Below are positions 29,173 through 37,102 of a stretch of 64,000 nucleotides of DNA, in pieces. Under the pieces are notes generated by a model that did no database searches, had not been told where the DNA came from, and saw nothing but the letters and a program-made list of their open reading frames with translations. Each line of letters starts with the position of its first letter. Positions within the stretch are counted from its first letter, which is position 1. The position numbers were made by a program, and so were the translations under genes. Source of the stretch: Sphingomonas yabuuchiae (GTDB taxonomy: Bacteria; Pseudomonadota; Alphaproteobacteria; Sphingomonadales; Sphingomonadaceae); the NCBI RefSeq assembly GCF_014199595.1, contig NZ_JACHNX010000006.1, positions 124,001 to 188,000 on the forward strand, given 5' to 3'.

Positions 29173-30644
29173 AGAGCGCGGTCGTCATCGGATCGGGTTT
29201 CGGCGGGCTGGCACTGGCCATCCGCCTGCAATCGGCGGGCGTGCAGACGACGATCGTCGAAGCGCGCGACAAGCCGGGCGGTCGCGCCTATTATTGGGAG
29301 CGCGACGGCTTCACCTTCGACGCCGGGCCCACGGTCATCACCGATCCGGCCTGTCTGGAGGAACTGTGGGCGCTGACCGGCCGGTCGATGTCCGAGGATG
29401 TGACGCTCGATCCGGTCAGCCCCTTCTATCGGCTCAACTGGGTCGACGGCACCAATTTCGACTATAGCAACGACGACACCCAGCTGCGGTCCGAAATCGC
29501 CAAGCTGAACCCCGACGATATCGAAGGGTACGGCAAGTTCCTCGACTATGCCGAGGGCGTGTACCGCGAAGGCTATGAGAAGCTCGGCCATGTCGCGTTT
29601 CTCGACTTCGCCTCGATGATCAAGGCCGCGCCCGCGCTGGCCAAGTACCAGGCATGGAACTCGGTCTATGCCATGGTGTCGAAATTCGTGAAGTCGGAGA
29701 AGCTGCGCGAGGCCTTGTCCTTCCACACGCTGCTCGTCGGCGGCAATCCGATGACGACCAGCGCCATCTATGCCTTGATCCACAAGCTGGAGCGCGACGG
29801 CGGCGTCTGGTTCGCGCGCGGCGGCACCAACCGGCTGGTGGCGGGCATGGTCGCGCAGTTCGAGCGGATCGGCGGCGTGATCCGCCTGGGCGATCCCGTG
29901 ACGCGGATCGAGACGCTGGGCGACCGCGCGACCGGCGTCGTGACCAAGAGCGGCCTGACCATCCAGGCCGATGCGGTCGCGACCAATGCCGACATCATGC
30001 ACAGCTACCGCGACCTGCTGTCCGACAATCGCTCGGCCCGGCGGACGGTCAACCGGCTGGAGCGCAAGCGCTACTCGCCGTCGCTGTTCGTCGTGCATTT
30101 CGGCATCAAGGGCGCGTGGCCGGGCATCCCGCACCATATGATCCTGTTCGGCCCGCGCTATAAGGGCCTGCTGACCGACATTTACGACACCGGCGTGCTG
30201 TCGGAGGATTTCTCGCTCTATCTCCACCACCCGACGGTCACCGACCCGAGCCTCGCGCCCGAGGGTCATTCGACCTTCTATGCGCTGGCCCCGGTGCCGC
30301 ACATGGGCAAGTTCCCGATGAACTGGGACGAGGTCGGGCCGATCCTGGAAAAGCGTATCCTGGACGAGGTCGGCCGCCGCTTGATCCCCGATATCCATGA
30401 GCGGATCGTGACCAAGTTCCATTATGCCCCGGCCGACTTCGCGACCGACCTGAACGCGCATATGGGCTCGGCCTTTTCGCTGGAGCCGATCCTGACTCAG
30501 AGCGCCTATTTCCGGGTTCACAACCGCGACGATTCGATCCCGAACCTGTATTTCGTCGGCGCGGGCACGCATCCGGGCGCGGGCATTCCGGGCGTGGTGG
30601 GGAGCGCCAAGGCGACGGCAGCGCTGATGTTGGAGCGGCAGTAA
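29169..30644 (+). CDS. crtI: Phytoene desaturase
   Basis: CrtI introduces four double bonds into phytoene to make lycopene, using FAD. The 491-residue product has the FAD motif SAVVIGSGFGGLALAIRLQ at its start, KPGGRAYYWERDGFTFDAGP, and the C-terminal signature LYFVGAGTHPGAGIPGVVGS. It overlaps crtY by four bases and follows the normal length. crtB lies 5 kb away on the other strand. Confidence 0.96.
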   Translation: MKSAVVIGSGFGGLALAIRLQSAGVQTTIVEARDKPGGRAYYWERDGFTFDAGPTVITDPACLEELWALTGRSMSEDVTLDPVSPFYRLNWVDGTNFDYSNDDTQLRSEIAKLNPDDIEGYGKFLDYAEGVYREGYEKLGHVAFLDFASMIKAAPALAKYQAWNSVYAMVSKFVKSEKLREALSFHTLLVGGNPMTTSAIYALIHKLERDGGVWFARGGTNRLVAGMVAQFERIGGVIRLGDPVTRIETLGDRATGVVTKSGLTIQADAVATNADIMHSYRDLLSDNRSARRTVNRLERKRYSPSLFVVHFGIKGAWPGIPHHMILFGPRYKGLLTDIYDTGVLSEDFSLYLHHPTVTDPSLAPEGHSTFYALAPVPHMGKFPMNWDEVGPILEKRILDEVGRRLIPDIHERIVTKFHYAPADFATDLNAHMGSAFSLEPILTQSAYFRVHNRDDSIPNLYFVGAGTHPGAGIPGVVGSAKATAALMLERQ

Positions 30645-30658
30645 CGGCCCCCTCCCCC

Positions 30659-30679
30659 CTCCGTTCAGCCTGAGCGGAG
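30659..30679 (+). terminator. Hairpin after crtI, family B half-element
   Basis: CTCCGTTCAG-C-CTGAGCGGAG is a near-perfect dyad (one mismatch) 15 bases after the crtI stop. No T-run follows. It is a short version of the family B repeat. Confidence 0.5.
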
Positions 30680-30713
30680 CGTGGCAATAAAGGTCATTGA
30701 AGAGGGGTAGGTC

Positions 30714-31670
30714 ATGTCGCTCGTCACGCTGTTCGCCGCCATCATCGCCACCACCGCACCGATGGCCGACCGCGACATCGCCGCGCCGGGTCCGCAGGGC
30801 CCTTTGAAAGGCAGTTGGACCGGGCCGGAGGGCGCCAAGGTGCCGGTCGTGCTGATAATCCCCGGATCGGGTCCGACCGACCGCGACGGCAACAGTCCGA
30901 GCGGGCTAAAGGCCGCCTCGTTGCGCCTGCTCGCCGAGGGGCTGGCGGCGAAGGGTATCGCCAGCGTGCGAATCGACAAGCGCGGCATGTTCGCCAGCGC
31001 AGGCGCGATCCCCGACGCCAACAAGGTGACGATCGACGACTACGCCGCCGACACCCGGTCCTGGATCGCCGCCATCCGCGCGAAGACCGGTGCCCCGTGC
31101 GTCTGGGTCCTGGGGCATAGCGAAGGCGGGCTGGTCGCACTGGATACCGCCGCCGCCAAACCGGCGGGGCTGTGCGGCGTCATCACCGTCTCCACCCCCG
31201 GACGGCGGCTGGGCACGGTGATGCGGGCACAGTTTCATGCCAACCCCGCCAACGCGCCGATCCTGGCCGATGCCGACCGCATGATCGACGCGCTGGAAGC
31301 GGGCCGCACCATCCCCGCCGCCAGCCTGACGCCGCCCCTGCCGATGATCTTCGCCGACGCGGTCCAGCCCTTCCTCATCAACAGCTTTTCCAAGGACCCC
31401 GCAAAACTGGCGGCGGCGACCGCCAAGCCGCTGCTCATCGTGCAGGGCGAAGCCGATCTGCAAGTCACGCCCGAGGATGCCCGCACGCTGAAGGCCGCGC
31501 AGCCCAAGACCAGGCTGGTCCTTTTGCCCGGGGTCAATCATGTGCTGAAGACGGTGGAGGGCGATAGCCGAGGCGCGAACCTGGCGACCTATGCCGACCC
31601 CAATCTGCCGATCGCGCTGGGTGTGGTGACGGCGGTGGCGGATTTCGTCATGGGCCATCCTGCGCAATAA
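30714..31670 (+). CDS. Exported alpha/beta hydrolase
   Basis: A 318-residue protein with a weak signal segment (MSLVTLFAAIIATTAPMA). The hydrolase fold is shown by PVVLIIPGSGPTDRDGN (oxyanion region), the nucleophile elbow WVLGHSEGGLVAL (Ser in GHSEG), the Asp region VQGEADLQVTPED and the His in LLPGVNHVLKTVEG. Substrate is unknown. GAGGGG precedes the ATG. It lies downstream of crtI but the intervening hairpin and 69 bases argue for a separate unit. Confidence 0.88.
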   Translation: MSLVTLFAAIIATTAPMADRDIAAPGPQGPLKGSWTGPEGAKVPVVLIIPGSGPTDRDGNSPSGLKAASLRLLAEGLAAKGIASVRIDKRGMFASAGAIPDANKVTIDDYAADTRSWIAAIRAKTGAPCVWVLGHSEGGLVALDTAAAKPAGLCGVITVSTPGRRLGTVMRAQFHANPANAPILADADRMIDALEAGRTIPAASLTPPLPMIFADAVQPFLINSFSKDPAKLAAATAKPLLIVQGEADLQVTPEDARTLKAAQPKTRLVLLPGVNHVLKTVEGDSRGANLATYADPNLPIALGVVTAVADFVMGHPAQ

Positions 31671-31743
31671 AGTCCGGTCCGGCCACAAAGCCGACATGAT
31701 TACCCTTGATCGTTACCCGGTCGTCACGACACCGGGAGATATC

Positions 31744-32649
31744 ATGATGCGCCGTTTTGCCTGGCTCTTGCTGGCCACCCTGACGGCCGCCGCGCCGCCG
31801 CCGACCGAGCGCGTGATCGCACCGGACGGCTTGGTGCCGGTCACGATCAACGGCGTCACCCGCACCGTGCGGATCGATCCGGGGGCGACAGCGATGCCCA
31901 TCATCACCACCGAATTTGCCAAAGCCGCCAGCATGAAGCCGGGCATGTTCGGCTTCATGATGGGCTTCGGGCCCAACGTCAGGATCTCCGGCGGCACAGC
32001 CTTGGCGCGGGTCGCGTTTGGCGGCGGAAATCCCGCCAAACGTCGCATCGGCTTCACCGAAAAGCCATTTGCATCTGGTATAGCAGGCGTATTCGGACCG
32101 GGGAGTCTGCCCGATCCGATCGTTCACTTCCGCCTGCGCGATTCCGTCGCAGGTGAGCGAACCACCGCATTTCCAATGGTTGATCAGGGCGATCTGTTCG
32201 GCGGCTGGGCCGAGCGTTTCGCGATCATCATGGTCGAGGGGCAACCGATGCGGGTTCGCTTCGACCCCCATCATCCACGTACGTTGGCCAATGCGGGGGC
32301 GGCAGTGCGACTTGCTCGAGCCTATGGCGGCACACTGTCGGGATCAACCAGCCCGGCCGAGATCGCTTTTGGTGTTGAGCGACCGATTCGCGCGATGACC
32401 TTGGCAACACCCCTTACGGTCGGCCCGCTGAGTATTGCGACGCTGGGGGTACGCACGGTTGATCATGGCAATACTGACACGATCGCAGACGCCGATCAGC
32501 ATGCCGATCCCAATGAGGTTGTGGTGACCGGCAAAGGTAAGCACGACATCAAGCGCGACCGTCTGTCGATTGGTGCGGACCAGCTAAACCGCTGTTCGTC
32601 GATCGTGTTCGACAAGCCCGCCCGGCAGATACGGCTGAGCTGTCGCTGA
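31744..32649 (+). CDS. Exported protein with retropepsin-like motif
   Basis: A 301-residue protein with a signal peptide (MMRRFAWLLLATLTAAAPPP). It has VPVTINGVTRTVRIDPGATAMPII, which resembles the active-site strand of retropepsin-like aspartic proteases (hydrophobic-Asp-x-Gly-Ala). Later segments include AVRLARAYGGTL and the C-terminal FDKPARQIRLSC with a Cys pair (NRCSSIVF ... LSCR). A second protease half is not clear. GGGAG precedes the start. The relation to proteases is a hypothesis. Confidence 0.65.
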   Translation: MMRRFAWLLLATLTAAAPPPTERVIAPDGLVPVTINGVTRTVRIDPGATAMPIITTEFAKAASMKPGMFGFMMGFGPNVRISGGTALARVAFGGGNPAKRRIGFTEKPFASGIAGVFGPGSLPDPIVHFRLRDSVAGERTTAFPMVDQGDLFGGWAERFAIIMVEGQPMRVRFDPHHPRTLANAGAAVRLARAYGGTLSGSTSPAEIAFGVERPIRAMTLATPLTVGPLSIATLGVRTVDHGNTDTIADADQHADPNEVVVTGKGKHDIKRDRLSIGADQLNRCSSIVFDKPARQIRLSCR

Positions 32650-32684
32650 CCTTAAAAGTCCACAACGCCATAAGATGAGATCCC

Positions 32685-32706
32685 CTCCTCCCCTGAAGGG
32701 GAGGGG
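32685..32706. repeat. GGGGAGG palindrome, family C
   Basis: A CCTCCCCTGAAGGGGAGG hairpin between the convergent 3' ends of the retropepsin-like gene and the ABC transporter gene. Confidence 0.75.
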
Positions 32707-32719
32707 CTCGCGTTACGAT

Positions 32720-34546
32720 TCACGCCAGCAGCGCATCCTCCTCGGCCTCTTCCACCTCGGCGGCCTGGCGCGCCCACATCTCGGCGTATAGCCCGCCCTT
32801 GGCCAGCAATTCGCCATGGGTGCCGCGCTCGGCCACCTGGCCGCCGTCGAGGACGACGATCTGGTCGGCATGGACTACCGTCGACAGTCGGTGTGCGATG
32901 ACGAGCGTGGTGCGCCCGCGCTCGATCGCCTGGAGCGTCGCGAGGATGTCCGCCTCGGTCCGGCTGTCGAGCGCGCTGGTCGCCTCGTCCAGGATCAGGA
33001 TCGGCGGGTTCTTCAGCAGGGTGCGCGCGATCGCCACACGCTGCTTCTCGCCGCCCGAAAGCTTCAGACCGCGCTCGCCGACGCGGGTCGCATAGCCCTG
33101 GGGCTGGCGTTCGATGAAGTCGGCGATGGCCGCCCCCTTCGCGGCGCGCTCGACATCATCCTGGTCGGCGCCCTCGCGGCCATAAGCGATGTTGTAGCCG
33201 ATGGTTTCGTTGAACAGCACCGTATCCTGCGGCACGATTCCGATCGCGGCGCGCAAGCTGTCCTGCGCGACCGCCGACACCGGCTGGCCGTCGATGGTGA
33301 TCGCGCCGGAATTCACATCGTAGAAGCGATAGAGCAGCCGCGCGAGCGTCGACTTGCCCGCGCCCGACGGCCCCACCACCGCGCAGGTCGTGCCCGCCGG
33401 CACATCCAGCGTCAGCCCCTTCAATATGGTCCGTTCGGGATCATAGCCGAACACGACATGGTCGAACCGGACATGGCCGCCGGTCACCCTCAGCGGCGGC
33501 GCGCCGGGCGTGTCGACCACTTCGGCGGGCGTATCGATCAGGTCGAACATCGCGCCCATGTCGATCACCCCCTGACGGATGGTGCGATAGACCATGCCGA
33601 GCAGGTCGAGCGGCCGGAACAGCTGCGACAACAAAGTCGACACCAGCACCACGTCACCCGCCGACGCCGCGCCCCGGCTCCATTCGCGCACGACCCAGGC
33701 CATGGCGAAGCCCAGCATCAGGCTGGTGATCGCCGCCTGTCCGACGTTCAGCCAGGCCAGCGAGTTTTCCGACTTGGTGGCCGCGCGCGCATAGGCCGCG
33801 ACGCCATTCTCGTACCGCCGCGCCTCGCGCTCCTCGGCGTTGAAATATTTGACCGTCTCGAAATTCAGCAGCGAGTCGACCGCATGAGCGACCGCGCCGG
33901 TGTCGAGGTCGTTCATCTGCGTGCGCAGCGCGTTGCGCCAGTCGGTCACCTTGCGGGTGAAGACGATATAGAGGACGACCATCGCCATGGTGGTAACGAC
34001 CAGCACCGGTCCGAAGCTGCGCCCGAAGATCGCCAGCACCAGCCCCAGTTCCAGCACGGTCGGCGCGATGTTGAAGAGCAGGAAATACAGCATCGTGTCG
34101 ATGCTCTTGGTGCCCCGCTCGACGACCTTGGTGACGGCGCCGGTCCGCCGCTCCAGATGGAAACGCAGCGACAGGCGGTGGAGATGGCGGAACACATCGG
34201 CCGACAGCCGCCGGGTCGCGTCCTGCCCGACCATTTCGAACACCGCATTGCGCAGATTGTCGAACAGCGTCGTCGCGAACCGCGCCCCCGCATAACCGAC
34301 GACCAGCAGGATCACGAGCGTCACCGCGCTCCGATCGTTCGCCGCCATCCGGTCGACCGCATATTTGAACGTATAGGCCGCGCCCAGCACCTGGACGAGC
34401 TTGGACAGGATGACCAGCGCCATCGCCGCCACGATCCGCACGCGCAAGCCGGGCTCTCCGGCGGGCCAGAGATAGGGAAGGAAGCGGCGAAGCGTCGGGA
34501 TCAGCGGCCGGTCGGCCGTCCCGGCGGTGGGATCGATGGGGGGCAT
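32720..34546 (-). CDS. Atm1-type ABC transporter, fused permease-ATPase
   Basis: A 608-residue half-transporter. The N-terminal permease (about 20-300) has six membrane segments; the ATPase domain has Walker A GPSGAGKSTLARLLY, the signature LSGGEKQRVAIARTLL, Walker B LILDEATSALD and the switch His in VIAHRLSTV. The sequence ETVKYFNAEEREARRYENGV and the GAVTKVVERGTKSIDTML loop are typical of the Atm1/HMT1 group, which exports glutathione-bound metals or related thiols. An ATG at 34546 or a GTG six bases earlier may be used. It lies between the two halves of the carotenoid genes. Confidence 0.92.
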   Translation of the reverse strand: MPPIDPTAGTADRPLIPTLRRFLPYLWPAGEPGLRVRIVAAMALVILSKLVQVLGAAYTFKYAVDRMAANDRSAVTLVILLVVGYAGARFATTLFDNLRNAVFEMVGQDATRRLSADVFRHLHRLSLRFHLERRTGAVTKVVERGTKSIDTMLYFLLFNIAPTVLELGLVLAIFGRSFGPVLVVTTMAMVVLYIVFTRKVTDWRNALRTQMNDLDTGAVAHAVDSLLNFETVKYFNAEEREARRYENGVAAYARAATKSENSLAWLNVGQAAITSLMLGFAMAWVVREWSRGAASAGDVVLVSTLLSQLFRPLDLLGMVYRTIRQGVIDMGAMFDLIDTPAEVVDTPGAPPLRVTGGHVRFDHVVFGYDPERTILKGLTLDVPAGTTCAVVGPSGAGKSTLARLLYRFYDVNSGAITIDGQPVSAVAQDSLRAAIGIVPQDTVLFNETIGYNIAYGREGADQDDVERAAKGAAIADFIERQPQGYATRVGERGLKLSGGEKQRVAIARTLLKNPPILILDEATSALDSRTEADILATLQAIERGRTTLVIAHRLSTVVHADQIVVLDGGQVAERGTHGELLAKGGLYAEMWARQAAEVEEAEEDALLA

Positions 34547-34707
34547 GTCCACACCATGTCGGACGATCCGGCCTGGAGTTCAATGCCGACGGCATGGCCG
34601 ACGCGGCGACACCCGGCGAAAAAGGCAATCTGTCCCGCCGCCGGACAGCCGCAAATCCGGAACCTCCGGGCGCGCTGGCGTGTTTTTCTTCCCGAGTGGA
34701 GACGGTC

Positions 34708-34938
34708 ATGCAGCCAGTTTTCTTCGTAATGGCGATCCTGGGTTGTGGCGACGGCAGCGTGGACTGCACGGAGGCGCGGATCATCCCCGCCCGCTACGAA
34801 ACCATGGCGCAGTGCCGGGCCGATCTGGCCAACCGCATCGCCGCCAACACCGACGTCCCCTATCCGGTGATCGGTGCCGATTGCCGCCGCATGGGCGCGC
34901 AGATGGTCAAGACCGAGCGCAAGCCGACCAAGGGCTGA
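34708..34938 (+). CDS. Small cysteine-rich exported protein
   Basis: A 76-residue product with a short hydrophobic N-terminus (MQPVFFVMAILGC) and four cysteines in GCGDGSVDC, MAQCRADLA and GADCRRMG. GGAGACGG precedes the ATG at 34708. It probably forms disulphides in the periplasm. No family is recognised; the gene is short but the start, composition and spacing support it. Confidence 0.6.
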   Translation: MQPVFFVMAILGCGDGSVDCTEARIIPARYETMAQCRADLANRIAANTDVPYPVIGADCRRMGAQMVKTERKPTKG

Positions 34939-34948
34939 AACCCTCCCT

Positions 34949-34965
34949 CCGTTCAGGCTGAACGG
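34949..34965. terminator. Short palindrome between convergent genes, family B half-element
   Basis: CCGTTCAG-G-CTGAACGG, a perfect 8-base-arm dyad 11 bases after the small cysteine-rich gene and before the crtB stop. It may end both transcripts. Confidence 0.5.
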
Positions 34966-34981
34966 GGGTATGGGCGCAGGC

Positions 34982-35932
34982 TTAACGCGGTCGTGTCCAC
35001 AGTTCCGGATCGCGCGGGGTAATCCGCATCCTGTCCCGTCGCGCCGCCTGGATGCTGGCGCGCGTCATGAAACCCAGCTTTTCCAGCTTGCCGGTCCCGA
35101 CCCGCACATCCCAGGCCCGGCGCCCGCGCTTGGCCACCTTGCGCCCGATCGCGCCATAGATCGCCGCCGCCGACAACACCGCCCAGGCCGAGCGATAGGA
35201 GAGCGCGGGCGTCCCCATCCGCGCGCTCGCCTCGAACAAGGCGGCCCGGTCGGTCAGCCGCCGCGCCAGCGCGCTCAGGCCCGGCCGGTGCGAGGGGGCC
35301 ATGATCGCGTCGGGGGCGATGCTCTTATAGGCCAGCCACTGGCGCGGTAGATAATGCCGCCCCGCGCCCGCATCCTCGGCGATGTCGCGCGCGATATTGG
35401 CCAGCTGGAACGCCATGCCCAGATCGCAAGCGCGGTCGAGCACGGCTTCATCGTCCGGCGCCACGCCCATCGTCACCGCCATCATGCAGCCGACGACGCC
35501 CGCGACATGATAGCAATAGCGGTAGAGATCATCCTCGGTCTCGGGCCGCCAGTCCTCGGCATCCAGCGCGAACCCGGCGATCAGGTCGCGCGGCCAGCGA
35601 TGCGGCATTCCCGTCTCGGCGGCAACCACACGGAGCGCGTCGAAGGCCGGGTCGCCGACCACCCGGCCCGCCAGCGCCGCCTCGGTCTTCTCGGTCAGCT
35701 CGGCCAGCCGCGCGGGCGCATCGGCGACGCGGGTCATGCCATGGCCATGATCCTGCCCGTCGGCGATATCGTCGCAGCGGCGGCACCAGGCATAGAGCAG
35801 CCAGGCACGCGCGCGCGTTTCGGGATCGAACAACAGGCTCGCCGCCGCAAAGCTCTTCGAGCCCTTGGCGATCGAGTCCCGCGCCGCCGCCACCAGCGCG
35901 TCGCGCTCGGTCGGGGCGGCGGTGTCGCTCAC
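34982..35932 (-). CDS. crtB: Phytoene synthase
   Basis: CrtB joins two geranylgeranyl diphosphates to phytoene, the first carotenoid-specific step. The 316-residue product has the metal-binding DxxxD motifs in WCRRCDDIADGQDHG and in LANIARDIAEDAGAGRHYLP, and ARAWLLYAWC upstream, all typical. Its start overlaps the stop of the LOG gene by four bases. It is about 4.3 kb from crtI and on the opposite strand. Confidence 0.95.
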   Translation of the reverse strand: MSDTAAPTERDALVAAARDSIAKGSKSFAAASLLFDPETRARAWLLYAWCRRCDDIADGQDHGHGMTRVADAPARLAELTEKTEAALAGRVVGDPAFDALRVVAAETGMPHRWPRDLIAGFALDAEDWRPETEDDLYRYCYHVAGVVGCMMAVTMGVAPDDEAVLDRACDLGMAFQLANIARDIAEDAGAGRHYLPRQWLAYKSIAPDAIMAPSHRPGLSALARRLTDRAALFEASARMGTPALSYRSAWAVLSAAAIYGAIGRKVAKRGRRAWDVRVGTGKLEKLGFMTRASIQAARRDRMRITPRDPELWTRPR

Positions 35933-36510
35933 AGGTCGTCCGCGTTCATGCGCACGATCGGCTGGGTCGGCACGTGCGCGCCCATCCGGTCGAGCAGGCC
36001 GTCAAGCGTGGTATCGACGATCAGCAGCTCGCGATGCTGCGGCCGCAGGAACCCGACCTCGCCCATCTTCTCCCAGAAGGCGACGAGATGGTCATAATAG
36101 CCGCCGGTATTGAGCAGCCCGACCGGATCCGCGTGATAGCCCAGCTGCGCCCAGCTCAGCGCCTCCCACAACTCGTCCATGGTGCCGGTGCCGCCCGCGA
36201 TGGTGATGAAGCCATCGGAAAGGTCGGTGAACGCCTTCTTCCGCTCATGCATGCCGGGCACGACATGCAACTCGGTCAGGCCGCGATGCGCCACCTCGGC
36301 ATCGACCAGCGCCTGCGGGATGATACCGATCACCTCCCCGCCCGCCGCCAGCGCCGCATCCGCCACCGCGCCCATCAGGCCCAGCCGCCCGCCGCCATAG
36401 ACGACGCCGATCCCCCGCTCCGCCAGCCCGCGCCCGACGTCCCGGGCGGTCTCGATATATTGGGGGTCGGAGGGGGTCGCCGACCCGCAGTAAATGGCCA
36501 ATCGCTTCAT
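35929..36510 (-). CDS. LOG family protein (nucleoside 5'-monophosphate phosphoribohydrolase)
   Basis: A 193-residue cytosolic protein of the TIGR00730/LOG family, which removes ribose phosphate from nucleotides such as cytokinin monophosphates. It has the motifs AIYCGSATPS, VYGGGRLGLMGAVADAAL and the paired active-site motif ITIAGGTGTMDELWEALSWAQLG (PGGxGTxxE type, here AGGTGTMDE). The ATG at 36510 (MKRLAIYCGS) is the family start. It is upstream of and coupled to crtB; a role in pigment control is not evident. Confidence 0.92.
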   Translation of the reverse strand: MKRLAIYCGSATPSDPQYIETARDVGRGLAERGIGVVYGGGRLGLMGAVADAALAAGGEVIGIIPQALVDAEVAHRGLTELHVVPGMHERKKAFTDLSDGFITIAGGTGTMDELWEALSWAQLGYHADPVGLLNTGGYYDHLVAFWEKMGEVGFLRPQHRELLIVDTTLDGLLDRMGAHVPTQPIVRMNADDL

Positions 36511-36639
36511 GGGCCAAGCGCTAAGCCATGGGGCCGGGTGGGGCAAGCGGGGTTGCGGCCTGCCGAGCCAGATGGGCGCGAATAGCAAAAGGGGCGGCGC
36601 GGACCCGCCGCACCGCCCCCTGCCCGATTCTGATCGCGC

Positions 36640-36924
36640 TTACTTGCCGCGCAGCGTGTTCAGCAGTGCGAGGCCCACGACGCCGCCCTGTGCCGCCGAG
36701 GCGAAGGGGCGATCCTTCACGAACTGGCGTGCCTGGTCGAGCAGCGGGCGGACCGTCTGGTCGACGCTGGTCTTGGCATCGCCGAATGCCTTCTGCGTCT
36801 TACCGCCCAGCTGTTCACCCTTGCCCTCGGCTTCCATCGACTTGTCGCCCAGCATGGCGCCCATGCCCTGCTTGACCTTGCCGCCGAAGTCGGTGGCCGC
36901 ACCATTCATCGTGTCGGTGTTCAT
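36640..36924 (-). CDS. CsbD family stress protein
   Basis: A 94-residue hydrophilic protein with the CsbD pattern DFGGKVKQGMGAMLGDKSMEAEGKGEQLGGKTQ, followed by a DAKTSVDQTV helix and a short hydrophobic C-terminus (ASAAQGGVVGLALLN). CsbD proteins accumulate in general stress responses. GAGGAG precedes the ATG. A possible EcfG-type promoter lies upstream. Confidence 0.88.
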   Translation of the reverse strand: MNTDTMNGAATDFGGKVKQGMGAMLGDKSMEAEGKGEQLGGKTQKAFGDAKTSVDQTVRPLLDQARQFVKDRPFASAAQGGVVGLALLNTLRGK

Positions 36925-36960
36925 GGGACATCTCCTCTTTGGCTTTAGGATTACGGAGGG

Positions 36961-36989
36961 TCAAAACCCCTGAACGCGAGGATGTTTCC
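36961..36989 (-). promoter_or_regulatory. Possible EcfG-type stress promoter of the csbD gene
   Basis: On the minus strand GGAAAC (36989-36984) is followed after 16 bases by GTTTTGA (36967-36961), similar to the GGAAC-N16/17-GTT pattern of the alphaproteobacterial general-stress sigma factor. It is about 40 bases upstream of csbD. Confidence 0.4.
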
Positions 36990-37102
36990 TGATATCTTTG
37001 CACTATCGCGATGCCGAAATCATGCCCAAGCCCGCGCAACGACACGCCGGAAGGGGTTCCCCGCCCTTCCCCCGCCCCCATGGCGTCGCTACATGGAAGG
37101 CG

